In this document: positions 35,802-44,042 of the stretch, piece by piece
Numbering within the stretch: the first letter of the stretch is position 1
How the letters are laid out: the number at the start of each line of letters is the position of its first letter
From: an uncultured Saprospirales bacterium
GTDB taxonomy: Bacteria > Bacteroidota > Bacteroidia > Chitinophagales > Saprospiraceae
Length of the DNA: 64,000 bases
Direction of reading: 5' to 3'
Assembly: GCA_937864265.1 (NCBI GenBank)
Contig: CALMIR010000138.1
Coordinates: forward strand, 1 to 64,000
The notes under the pieces: generated by a model
The model's input: only the letters and a program-made list of their open reading frames with translations
The model's database searches: none
What the model was told of the DNA's origin: nothing
Made by a program: the position numbers and the translations under genes

Positions 35802-37412
35802 ATGACTCGTTTGTTAAAATATAGTTTCATTTTCTTCGGAGCGCTGGTTCTCTTTAACACCTGTAGCAAAGATGAACTGGATATTAACGCATTAACCGAT
35901 TTTCCGCCGGGTATTCTCAGTATAAGTCCTGCTGATGGAGGTAAAGTTGTTATCGGAGATTTCAATATTAAAGTTGATTTCGTTGATGGCTCTACATCTC
36001 CTCTTACCAACGGCTCTGTCAAACTCAGCGACGACTTCGGCAACGAACTCGCCAATGTAGAAAAAGCACTCTCCGGCACCAGCGATTCGATTGTCATCGA
36101 AGGGGCTTCATTCAATGCCAGCCTGCTAGGGCCTGGAACTTATCGCCTCAACATCACCGTTACAGATTCCAAGGGCCAAAGCTCTGAGAAAGCGACTTCC
36201 TTTGAAATCACTTCCAGCGCTTTTGCCTCCATCCAATCAGAAATGTACCTGGCTGGTGGCTATAATGGCTGGGGAGCAGATGCGCTGACGCTGGTAGCCG
36301 ATTACACCTGGGAATTGCAAGGTATTGACTTAATGGGCGGCGAATGGAAATTGAAAAATACGGTGGACTGGACCGATACCGACTGGGGCGATCCCGATTG
36401 CGATGGCATTGTAGAGGTGACTTCTGGCGGTGGCGCGAATACCAATTGCCCTGTCAACGGCCTGGTCAATTTCCGCTTCAATGACCTGACCCTGCAATAC
36501 ACCATAGTTCCTGCTGTAAACATCAAGAGCAACATCAGCGGCTTGTACGTACTAGGTAGTATGAATGATTTTCAAGGTGCTGATTACCCTTTTACATTGG
36601 TATCCGACAATACCTGGGTCTTGCCTGAAATCGAACTGACTGCCGGCGATAAATTCCGCCTGGCCGAATACCCCAACTTCATGGGCCGCAATTGGGGCGA
36701 TCCTGAATTTGATGGTATAGCCGAATTATTTGGCGACAATATCACTTTTCCTGCCGATTCGGCAACTGCCGTTTATAGCATCACTTTCAATGACGAAACC
36801 CTTGAGTACAGCATCGAATTTGTTCGCGGTGAATTCCCAACCGAGTTGTATTTAGTAGGTGGCCTGGCTGCACATGGCGCTTGGACGCCCTCCGCATCCA
36901 TCCCATTCCGCCGGGTAGCAGATGGTGTTTTTGAAATATACGCCCCGCTCGAAACGGGCACTGGCTTCAAGTTTCTGCAAGTACAGGATTGGGCTGGCGA
37001 CTGGGGGGCTGATCCGGCCAATCCGGGTATGATCGTCCAAGAAGGCGAGCAGGATGCCATGATTGGTGAAAGCGGTTTTTACCTGATCCGCGTGGACTTC
37101 AGTGACAAAACCGTGGCTTATACCAAAACAGATTGGGCCATCATCGGCGATGCAACTGCCGGGGGCTGGGATGTGGACACAGACATGACCTTCCAAAACG
37201 ATTTTGAATGGACGATTACGCTCGACCTAGGCACGGGCTTTGTCAAGTTCCGCGCCAACGATGAATGGCCCATCAACTTCGGCGATAATGAGCCGGATGG
37301 CGACTTGGATTCTGGAGGCAGTGACATTCCTATTGCTGCCGCCGGTAATTACACCGTTACGATGAGCCTGCACCCAAGTAATGGTTATACCTATACGATT
37401 ACATTGAACTAA
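35802..37412 (+). CDS. SusE-like surface protein with four tandem binding domains
   Basis: 536 residues. The N-terminus is an exported lipoprotein-like sequence ending at Cys21 (FNTC, an imperfect lipobox). An Ig-like SusE domain (about 30-140) is followed by four repeats of about 100 residues starting near 148 (MYLAGGYNGWG), 248 (LYVLGSMNDFQ), 348 (ELYLVGGLAAHG) and 445 (WAIIGDATAGG). Each repeat has an aromatic/acidic motif of the (D/N)(W/F)GD-xxx-DG type. SusE/SusF proteins bind starch on the cell surface, and this gene's position after susD fits that role. The preferred start is at 35802, 19 nt after susD. Confidence 0.85.
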   Translation: MTRLLKYSFIFFGALVLFNTCSKDELDINALTDFPPGILSISPADGGKVVIGDFNIKVDFVDGSTSPLTNGSVKLSDDFGNELANVEKALSGTSDSIVIEGASFNASLLGPGTYRLNITVTDSKGQSSEKATSFEITSSAFASIQSEMYLAGGYNGWGADALTLVADYTWELQGIDLMGGEWKLKNTVDWTDTDWGDPDCDGIVEVTSGGGANTNCPVNGLVNFRFNDLTLQYTIVPAVNIKSNISGLYVLGSMNDFQGADYPFTLVSDNTWVLPEIELTAGDKFRLAEYPNFMGRNWGDPEFDGIAELFGDNITFPADSATAVYSITFNDETLEYSIEFVRGEFPTELYLVGGLAAHGAWTPSASIPFRRVADGVFEIYAPLETGTGFKFLQVQDWAGDWGADPANPGMIVQEGEQDAMIGESGFYLIRVDFSDKTVAYTKTDWAIIGDATAGGWDVDTDMTFQNDFEWTITLDLGTGFVKFRANDEWPINFGDNEPDGDLDSGGSDIPIAAAGNYTVTMSLHPSNGYTYTITLN

Positions 37413-37423
37413 ACCACTTCCAG

Positions 37424-37456
37424 AGTGTCGGTGTGACTTCGAGTCACGCCGACACT
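37424..37456. terminator. Bidirectional terminator-like hairpin
   Basis: A 15-bp stem (AGTGTCGGTGTGACT / AGTCACGCCGACACT, one T-G wobble) with a TCG loop lies between the convergent susE-like and EEP genes. There is no long T-run, but the stem is by far the strongest in this area. Confidence 0.65.
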
Positions 37457-37474
37457 TTCCAATGCCAAATATTT

Positions 37475-38308
37475 TTACCAACTCAATTCTACTAACACCG
37501 GCAAGTGGTCGGAGATATGGCGATTGTTCGGCCTTCTGTCATCGATATGACTATGCGCTTCTACCTGGCAATCTTTGCAAAAAATATAGTCTATTCGCCG
37601 TTCTGCTAATGCATCCAATTCAAAGCCCCAAAAAGTCCCCTGAGGGCCATAAGAATGAGAAGGGCTGTTTTCATAAGTGTCCTTCAGATAGGACTGAATG
37701 ATTTTTATCGGTGTCTCATCTGGCGTTGCATTAAAATCGCCCATCAACACCACTGGAAAGGCCTCCTCTTGCGTTTTGCGAATGATCATTTCTCCGATTA
37801 GTTGGGAAGATGATGCACGTGCTTGTTGGCCAATGTGATCGTAGTGGGTATTGAATACCCAGAACTTTTGACCACGCTCTTTGATGCGAAATAAAGCATA
37901 CGTGCAGACGCGCTCCAATGCGGCATCCCAGCCCTTCGATACCTTATCCGGCGTATCAGATAGCCAAAAGGTGTTGCGTTCCAACACTTCCAACAGCGTT
38001 GTATCGTAAAAAATAGCAGAAAATTCCCCTTTTTCCTTCCCGTCGTCGCGGCCGACGCCCACATAAGCATAATTGGTCAGATTGCTGTCAAGATAGGCCA
38101 CCTGATGTGCCAATCCTTCTTGAATGCCCAAGACAAGGGGATGGTAATGTTTTATCAGATTTACCACGGCCTCATTTCTGGCTGCCCAAGCATCTGCCCC
38201 ATCACCTGGATTGTCATAGCGGATGTTATACGTCATAAAACGCCAGGATTGGCTATTCAGCGGTATCACAACCATTAGCATAGCCATGAATACAAACACA
38301 GTTTTCAT
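37475..38308 (-). CDS. Exported endonuclease/exonuclease/phosphatase-family protein
   Basis: 277 residues with a signal peptide (cut near LNSQS). The EEP fold is recognised by MTYNIRYDN, GIQEGL, FWVFNTHYDHIGQQAR, LMGDFNAT and the final SDHLPVLVEL; these hold the metal-binding Glu, the catalytic His/Asp and the closing DH pair. Members hydrolyse phosphodiester or phosphomonoester bonds in nucleic acids, lipids or inositols; the exported copies common in Bacteroidota have unknown substrates. Its start overlaps the kinase stop by 4 nt, so it is translationally coupled to it. Confidence 0.85.
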   Translation of the reverse strand: MKTVFVFMAMLMVVIPLNSQSWRFMTYNIRYDNPGDGADAWAARNEAVVNLIKHYHPLVLGIQEGLAHQVAYLDSNLTNYAYVGVGRDDGKEKGEFSAIFYDTTLLEVLERNTFWLSDTPDKVSKGWDAALERVCTYALFRIKERGQKFWVFNTHYDHIGQQARASSSQLIGEMIIRKTQEEAFPVVLMGDFNATPDETPIKIIQSYLKDTYENSPSHSYGPQGTFWGFELDALAERRIDYIFCKDCQVEAHSHIDDRRPNNRHISDHLPVLVELSW

Positions 38309-39294
38309 GAATTGGATATGGTTTGAATGGTAAAAATAAAAGTAGTACCGCCCCCTTCCACGCCTGTATAAAAAATATCTCCCTTGTGCATTTTAACAAT
38401 TTTCTTGCAGATGGACAAGCCGATGCCTATTCCGGGCAGGTTAAGATCATCTGTTAGCCTTTGAAAGGGGAAAAAAGCTTTGTTTTGATACTTTACATCT
38501 AGTCCTACCCCATTGTCCTTTACCTGAAACTCCCAACCGCTTGTAATAGGCTTACATGAAATATGTATATGCGGCAGCGCATCGCTTCGATATTTGATCG
38601 CATTGGAAATGAGATTTTGGAAAAGCTGGACTAAACTGCTTTTATGCCCACGTACACATGGTAAGCCATCATAGCAAATAGTCGCTTGGCTTTGCGTCAA
38701 TTCATCAGAAAGGTTAAACTTTACAATATCCAGTATTTCTTCCAAACAAACCTCTTGAAAACCCTCATCGGTACGACCAACTTTGGAATAATCCAGTAAT
38801 GCATTGATCACATTATCCATATGATGCACCCCGCTGACGATAAACTCGATAAACTCATCTGCATCTTTATCAATGTATCCTGAATACCGCCTTTTAAGCA
38901 ATTGAGCAAAGCCTGCAATGGTACGCAATGGGCTTCGCAAATCATGGGAAGCGATATAAGAAAACTGCTCTAACTCTTGAAAAGAAATTTCCAGTTTACT
39001 CAAGTTTTCCTCAATGATTTTCTTTTGTTGCAATAGTTCTTCGTGTTGTAGGGATAATTTTTCATTGGCCTTTTCCAACTCCAGCTTGCTCTTTTCCAGA
39101 TCACCGATTGTCGCTTTCAAAATGTTTAGCGCTATAGCTTTATCCGCCGATAGGCGCTTTACAATAAACTCTTTCTGAGCCAAATCTTTCTTCAATCGCT
39201 CAATTTCAGCCAATAAAGGCGTTACTTGATGCTCAGCATCTGCATTCCAAGTCGATTTGTCTTCTGCAATGTCTCCCAATGGATGTGTGTTCAT
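38305..39294 (-). CDS. Soluble sensor histidine kinase
   Basis: 329 residues without a membrane helix. An N-terminal coiled coil (about 25-110) leads to a HisKA domain with His117 in SHDLRSP, then HATPase boxes NLISNAIKYR, VKDNGVGLD and LPGIGIGLSICKKIV. It resembles cyanophytochrome/bacteriophytochrome-type kinase cores. It has no sensor domain of its own. The 4-nt overlaps with the FIST gene before it and the EEP gene after it point to a single operon in which FIST may be the sensor. Confidence 0.88.
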   Translation of the reverse strand: MNTHPLGDIAEDKSTWNADAEHQVTPLLAEIERLKKDLAQKEFIVKRLSADKAIALNILKATIGDLEKSKLELEKANEKLSLQHEELLQQKKIIEENLSKLEISFQELEQFSYIASHDLRSPLRTIAGFAQLLKRRYSGYIDKDADEFIEFIVSGVHHMDNVINALLDYSKVGRTDEGFQEVCLEEILDIVKFNLSDELTQSQATICYDGLPCVRGHKSSLVQLFQNLISNAIKYRSDALPHIHISCKPITSGWEFQVKDNGVGLDVKYQNKAFFPFQRLTDDLNLPGIGIGLSICKKIVKMHKGDIFYTGVEGGGTTFIFTIQTISNS

Positions 39295-40430
39295 TCAAGC
39301 TCTTTTAATATCACCAAAGAGCAGGTTTCATTGTGAAATTCACAAGCTCCAGCCTGGATATTACCAAATTCCCCATAGGTCAGAAAACCAATCATCGGTT
39401 TAGACCAATTCTGATAAATTCCACGAATTTCATGCTCCAACAAAGGTCCAAAAGCGCCATGCCGTCCCTTGCAAGAAAAAAGAATCAAGGCATCTGCTTC
39501 CGGTACGCTACAATTAAACTCATCAAATTGTTTTATGGTTTCATCAATTACTTCAAATCCAGGAGAATAGGAAAACCGGAATTTATCGCCTTTTTTCACA
39601 CTGGCTGTCAGTGTAATCGCCCCCAACTCCGGGTCTAATTGCATCGGTGAACGCAGTACGGTCTTACCATTTTCTCTTATCAATTGAAGGGGATAATTGG
39701 TTTGTAGGGTAATTAAAGGATCGTGAATGGTGTTCCTTTCTTGATCCAAACCAAAGTATTTCATAAAAACATCGTAAGCCCTTTCCCCATTAATTTCGTA
39801 AACAATGTTTCCTGCTGACGCGCTAATGACGTTTTCACCACCAATGGGCTCCCATCCGCTAGTCGCCAACCCCTGAACGCTTATTCTTGCTTCATCCAGG
39901 ATCATCGCTACCAGCGCATTCGTTGAATAGCCATTCTTGGTAAAAACAGCTGTATTAATCAGGTTTAAATCATCGCCAGCCAAACCTCCGTAAATCGGTA
40001 TAGACCTACCAACACCGAGTTTCAATCCTTCTATAATCTGTTCGGCATCAATAGTCAAACCACCAGATAAGATGACCATTGCTGGTTGAGCAAATGCCGT
40101 TTGAGCAGTATGTCCTAAAATTTCGGCTGCTTGTAAAACACCAGATTCATCATAGGACGCTTCGCTAATTAAAAAATGGCCTGCTGGCATTTCTAATAGC
40201 AATACAGCTATGGCATCTTCAAACATGCCGTCATCTACAATTTCACCCGCAGTCGTACAACCTATCAGATCAATGTGAAAAGATGCAAATACCGCGATAA
40301 GCTGATCAAGATCAAATTTTGTGGAGCAAAAAACAATAGCAACGTTAGGCAAAAATTCGTGGCTGATACTTCCTTCAACACGACTTTTAAGCCCTGCCAA
40401 ATCTGTACTGATAATAGACAAGGATTTCAT
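39291..40430 (-). CDS. FIST sensory domain protein
   Basis: About 379 residues consisting of FIST_N (from SIISTDLAGLKSRVEGS, with LIGCTTAGEI and VGRSIPIYGGLAGDDL) and FIST_C (KYFGLDQERNT, LITLQTNYPLQLI, and the C-terminal LILFSCKGRHGAFG and MIGFLTYGEFG). FIST domains are proposed to bind small ligands such as amino acids and often occur with signalling proteins. The ATG at 40430 is preferred, with 40457 as an alternative. It overlaps the downstream kinase by 4 nt and so heads a FIST-kinase-EEP operon. Confidence 0.88.
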   Translation of the reverse strand: MKSLSIISTDLAGLKSRVEGSISHEFLPNVAIVFCSTKFDLDQLIAVFASFHIDLIGCTTAGEIVDDGMFEDAIAVLLLEMPAGHFLISEASYDESGVLQAAEILGHTAQTAFAQPAMVILSGGLTIDAEQIIEGLKLGVGRSIPIYGGLAGDDLNLINTAVFTKNGYSTNALVAMILDEARISVQGLATSGWEPIGGENVISASAGNIVYEINGERAYDVFMKYFGLDQERNTIHDPLITLQTNYPLQLIRENGKTVLRSPMQLDPELGAITLTASVKKGDKFRFSYSPGFEVIDETIKQFDEFNCSVPEADALILFSCKGRHGAFGPLLEHEIRGIYQNWSKPMIGFLTYGEFGNIQAGACEFHNETCSLVILKELE

Positions 40431-40728
40431 AGACCGAGATTTCTTGTTAAAAGACAAAAGTTGTTGTGTTGGCAGAAATCATTATCCCGGGAACGCGGGT
40501 CAAATCAGCGCCCTACTTTTCAAAAAAGCCTGGCATTTTGGCAATCGGAATATTTTGGCTGTTGCGGCTTAGAATAAAATTTTGGATTTTAACAAATATA
40601 CGTAAAATTTGCCATAAAGTTAAGCTTCTTTGAAAAATTATGTGGAAAAAGATGAGCTTCTGTTTTAATCACACGGTTTGCCAAAGAACTGAGTTAAACA
40701 TAATTGCTGAGCTATTGACTAGGTTGCT

Positions 40729-41487
40729 ATGAAGAGAACGTTCGGTTTATCCCCTATTTCGACCCAATACTATTTGGCTTGGGGAGTACACTTATTTACT
40801 GCCTCTGGTTTAGTGGCAACTTTTATTGCGTTAAAGGCCATTGCCGATGCCGATTGGGCGACAGTAATGTGGTGCCTGCTTGCAGCCCAATTCATTGATG
40901 GCGTGGACGGTACGCTGGCCCGATTGTTTAAAGTAAAAGAAGTATTGCCCGAAGTAAGTGGAAAGTATATTGATTATGTGATTGACTTTGCCAATTATGC
41001 CATCGTGCCCGCTTATTTCTTGTTTGAAGCCGAACTGGTCAGTGGATTTTGGAACTGGGTCATGGCCATTGTCATTTTGTTGAGTTCAGCCTTGTACTAT
41101 GGAAAAGAAGGCATGGTTTCCGATGATCTGTATTTTGTAGGTTTCCCTGTTATGTGGAATATGGTCGCCTTTTTCTATGTCTTTGTATTTTTTTGGCCGA
41201 GTTGGTTGTATTTTATTGTGGCCATCCTTTTAGCAGCTTTTCAATTTGTGCCCATTAAATTTCCTTACCCCAGCAGAACCAAACGATGGCGAAAACCCAC
41301 CCTATTGATAACGGCTCTATCTTTTATAGCTGTCATCGCCATCGTTTGGAGGTATCCCGATCGGACACCCTTCTGGAACATTATATCGATCTTTTGTTTG
41401 CTGTATTTTGTCTTTTTTGCCTATGTGGTATGGTCAAAGACTTATAGGCATTCAATCGATCAAGATCCTTCGAAAAAGCTGTCGTAA
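40729..41487 (+). CDS. pcs: Phosphatidylcholine synthase (CDP-alcohol phosphotransferase)
   Basis: 252 residues with about eight membrane helices. The active-site motif is D57-x2-D60-G61-x2-A64-R65, then 12 residues, G78-x3-D82-x3-D86. This 12-residue spacing is the known mark of phosphatidylcholine synthases, against 8-9 in other CDP-alcohol phosphotransferases. The surrounding VKEVLPEVSGKYIDYVIDF also matches rhizobial Pcs in style. Pcs joins choline to CDP-diacylglycerol directly. Its last 28 nt overlap the end of the convergent coiled-coil gene. No choline transporter is adjacent. Confidence 0.85.
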   Translation: MKRTFGLSPISTQYYLAWGVHLFTASGLVATFIALKAIADADWATVMWCLLAAQFIDGVDGTLARLFKVKEVLPEVSGKYIDYVIDFANYAIVPAYFLFEAELVSGFWNWVMAIVILLSSALYYGKEGMVSDDLYFVGFPVMWNMVAFFYVFVFFWPSWLYFIVAILLAAFQFVPIKFPYPSRTKRWRKPTLLITALSFIAVIAIVWRYPDRTPFWNIISIFCLLYFVFFAYVVWSKTYRHSIDQDPSKKLS

Positions 41488-42482
41488 CCACCTGTATTGC
41501 CTTCCTTTTCAGCGCGTTTTACAGGAGCGTTCAAATCTAATGTTTCCTCCCGCTCTTGTGGCCCTCCAATCAGCATCAGGGTGCTTTCTTTTTCCCATTT
41601 TTCTAACATCCTCATCCCATCTTCTTCGAATATGCCGTTTTGTAGGTCGATGGATTGCATGAAATTGGCCGACATTTCCATGAAACGTTCCATTTCGCCT
41701 ACTTTATTGGCCACGTCATCAGCAATAGACTCCATCGCCGCATCGAACATGGCGCGTTTGTCGGGATCGCCCGAAATGACACTCATCGCAGATTTCATGG
41801 CTGAATGGGAAGTCCGGATCGCTTTGCGTTCTTGTTCTTTCAATGCAACCTGGTCTTTGGTGTCTTCCAACAAGATTTCCGAATTGGCGTGCATTTTGGT
41901 CAGAATCCGGTAAAGAACTTCCATTTTCTGGTGCAATTGCCGGTATTTTTCATTGCTTTCCTTTAGGCGCGCCGCCTTTCTGGTGGCCAGCAACACCTGA
42001 TTCTCTACCCCCTTATCCTTCGCAGCGCTAGCCAACTTCATGTTTTGCTCGATTTCTTTTTCGTTGCTCTCCATCAAGCCTTGTAGTTTGCGCATTTGGC
42101 CTTTGATGTTGCCAATTTGTTTCCGCATTTTGCTCAAATTGTCCTGCAGGTCTTCGACATAGCTTTTCAAAATACCTATCGGATCCAATTGTACAAACCA
42201 ACCGGTAACTGCGCGCATGACGCTTTTGTACATGTACCAGACAAGGTTGCGCATTCTGGGATCCAGCACCATATAAAGCAGCGCTGCTAGCGCCAAAAGC
42301 ACAATGGCGAGACCCAGGGTTTGACCGGCAAAAGTTAAAATAGCCCCCATATTAGATACCAACAGGTAGCCCAATCCTCCAACTATTGCGATGAGAAAAA
42401 TGGCACCGGTTATACCCTCTGGTCTTTTCCAAAAAGATTTATTTTTAAATTCTGGATTTTCAAAAGAAGGAACACTTGACAT
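41460..42482 (-). CDS. Membrane-anchored coiled-coil protein
   Basis: 340 residues. Two membrane helices (about 24-44 and 50-72) are followed by a long charged alpha-helical region (about 95-300) with LKSYVEDLQDNLSKMRKQIG and heptad-like patterns. The helical part recalls PspA/IM30 proteins, but the membrane pair is not part of that family, so this is only a resemblance. It is co-transcribed with the shorter coiled-coil gene upstream (18 bp gap) and overlaps pcs by 28 nt at the 3' end. The function is unknown; a membrane-shaping or stress role is possible. Confidence 0.55.
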   Translation of the reverse strand: MSSVPSFENPEFKNKSFWKRPEGITGAIFLIAIVGGLGYLLVSNMGAILTFAGQTLGLAIVLLALAALLYMVLDPRMRNLVWYMYKSVMRAVTGWFVQLDPIGILKSYVEDLQDNLSKMRKQIGNIKGQMRKLQGLMESNEKEIEQNMKLASAAKDKGVENQVLLATRKAARLKESNEKYRQLHQKMEVLYRILTKMHANSEILLEDTKDQVALKEQERKAIRTSHSAMKSAMSVISGDPDKRAMFDAAMESIADDVANKVGEMERFMEMSANFMQSIDLQNGIFEEDGMRMLEKWEKESTLMLIGGPQEREETLDLNAPVKRAEKEGNTGGYDSFFEGS

Positions 42483-42500
42483 TTTATACAGTTTTTGTTT

Positions 42501-43052
42501 TTACAAATAGTTATTGATGTTGGCAATATCCCGCTCTATTTGATCAAGGATGCTCCTCAGGGTACTTTCAAAGGCATGTTTGGTGCTTTCCAACTTGTCT
42601 TTGGACTCCTGAATGTGCCGATCAGCCTGATCCACGGTAGCCTGCGCTTTGGCGATTTTAGATTCCAGGTCTTTGATTTTGGCTTTGTAGTCTTCAATTT
42701 GCTGCTTCAGGGCAGCCACCTCCGAAACCTTATTTTTGACCCGCTGCTGCATTTGATTTTCCAGCGCCACGTCAAATTGCTGTTTCTCGGTCATCAGCAC
42801 TTTTCTGTAATGATCGGCTGTTTTGAGCAACTTATCTTTGGTAAGACCAACGGTGGATGCGGTAGCAAAAGTAGATTTGTAGGCGGTAGCTTCGTCCATA
42901 TTCATCGCTGTCAACCTGCTCAGCGATTGCTTGAATTCGATGTAATCAAAACCAGGTAAATTACTCTTTTCCAGTGCTTTAACCAAAGATGATACACTGC
43001 GTTCATCCATGCCTGGATGGGCACCGAAAATTTCCTGTAGGTCTTTCAACAT
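42501..43052 (-). CDS. Soluble coiled-coil protein
   Basis: About 183 residues, mostly alpha-helical. A small N-terminal domain (LKDLQEIFGAHPGMDERSVSSLVKALEKSNLPGFDYIEFKQSL read in parts, about 1-55) precedes a long coiled coil (about 75-180) with a Lys/Glu/Gln-rich heptad pattern (ALKQQIEDYKAKIKDLESKI). No family is recognised. The ATG at 43052 is preferred over 43076. It lies 18 bp before the membrane coiled-coil gene, so the two proteins likely act together. Confidence 0.6.
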   Translation of the reverse strand: MLKDLQEIFGAHPGMDERSVSSLVKALEKSNLPGFDYIEFKQSLSRLTAMNMDEATAYKSTFATASTVGLTKDKLLKTADHYRKVLMTEKQQFDVALENQMQQRVKNKVSEVAALKQQIEDYKAKIKDLESKIAKAQATVDQADRHIQESKDKLESTKHAFESTLRSILDQIERDIANINNYL

Positions 43053-43191
43053 TTTGCAATTTTTTGTTGGATGCAAATTAAGGCTTTTTGCCCATAATTT
43101 GATTGAATTTTTCGATTATCCTGTTTGTAGTTTCGACAGCAGCGCCCTTAACAGGCATAAGTCGAAGCCACAGCTTGAGTAAAAACACCGA

Positions 43192-43659
43192 TCAACCCAG
43201 CTTTATGGAAAAGGTATATCCCCCGGGTGAGCTGTCTTCTTTTTTCTCATTGGATGGCGTAGCAACCGTACCAGTTGTATATATATATTGTACGGCGAAA
43301 GAAACAGGGGTATCTTTACGGGGTTCTACTTTTTTGCGCGCCATTTTAAATGGTATTTTCAGCTTTTTGTTGAATAACACCTTTACGCCCCTGTTTTTTG
43401 GCACCTCGAATTGCAGCAAGCGCACCACCCGAGCTGCCTCTTCATCGCATCCGTACCCCAGCGCAGTGATGATGCGTACATCCACTACTTTACCCTGATT
43501 GTTGATGGTATAAGTCAAATAAACCGTACCTTCAATGCCATTACTTAGCGCCTCCTCCGGATAGCGCAAGTGCTGCTTGATAAAATCGGACATCGCCTTG
43601 GGGCCTCCCTTGTACACTGGTTGGTGGATGAAATCCTTCCCTTTTCTTTCTTTTTCCAT
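43192..43659 (-). CDS. TonB C-terminal domain protein without an obvious anchor
   Basis: About 155 residues. A TonB_C domain occupies about 20-105: FIHQPVYKGGPKAMSDFI, LRYPEEALSNGIEGTVYLTYTI, GKVVDVRII and the ARVVRLLQFEVP region are typical. A tail of about 50 residues follows and has no membrane helix. The ATG at 43659 is preferred. An alternative ATG at 43752 adds a short aromatic stretch and leaves only 28 bp to rpsU; longer starts would run antisense through rpsU. The lack of a signal or anchor is odd for a TonB-domain protein. Confidence 0.65.
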   Translation of the reverse strand: MEKERKGKDFIHQPVYKGGPKAMSDFIKQHLRYPEEALSNGIEGTVYLTYTINNQGKVVDVRIITALGYGCDEEAARVVRLLQFEVPKNRGVKVLFNKKLKIPFKMARKKVEPRKDTPVSFAVQYIYTTGTVATPSNEKKEDSSPGGYTFSIKLG

Positions 43660-43709
43660 TTCGTTCAATAATTTTGTACAATACCGCGGTGAATATCTGA
43701 AATAATACT

Positions 43710-43717
43710 TACCTTTG
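43710..43717 (+). promoter_or_regulatory. Possible -7 box for rpsU
   Basis: TACCTTTG matches TAnnTTTG exactly, 63 nt before rpsU. A -33 TTTG at the right distance is not seen. If used, the promoter lies inside the longer version of the TonB-domain gene and supports the shorter start. Confidence 0.35.
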
Positions 43718-43780
43718 GCCGCGTTTTCAAAAAAATGTTTCACAACCAGCATTCTTTCAAGATCAAAAACATAAAATTCT

Positions 43781-43975
43781 ATGCTCATCATTGATGTTCG
43801 CGACAACGAAACGATCGACAAAGCACTGAAAAAATACAAGTACAAATTCAACCGCACTGGCGTTATGCGGGAATTGCGCGATCGCAAGCAATTCACCAAA
43901 CCATCTATCAAAAGACGCAGTGAAATGCTCAACGCTATCTACCGATCCAAAAAACAAGCAGAAACCGAGCTATAA
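43781..43975 (+). CDS. rpsU: 30S ribosomal protein bS21
   Basis: 64 residues, the normal length for Bacteroidota bS21. The sequence MLIIDVRDNETIDKALKKYK, followed by a highly basic FNRTGVMRELRDRKQF and KRRSEMLNAIYRSKKQ, is diagnostic. bS21 sits by the anti-Shine-Dalgarno end of 16S rRNA; in Bacteroidota it helps mask that end, which fits the A-rich, SD-poor starts seen here. It precedes the Xer recombinase by 67 bp. Confidence 0.95.
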   Translation: MLIIDVRDNETIDKALKKYKYKFNRTGVMRELRDRKQFTKPSIKRRSEMLNAIYRSKKQAETEL

Positions 43976-44042
43976 AACTTGCATTTTTCGAGTAATCGGC
44001 TTAATTTGCTCGGATCATATAGCAAATTAGCCTATATACTGC

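Noticed and set aside
43660-43932. N-terminal extension of the TonB-domain gene
   Set aside because: It runs antisense through rpsU, whose bS21 sequence is unmistakable, and the extension itself has no recognisable domain.
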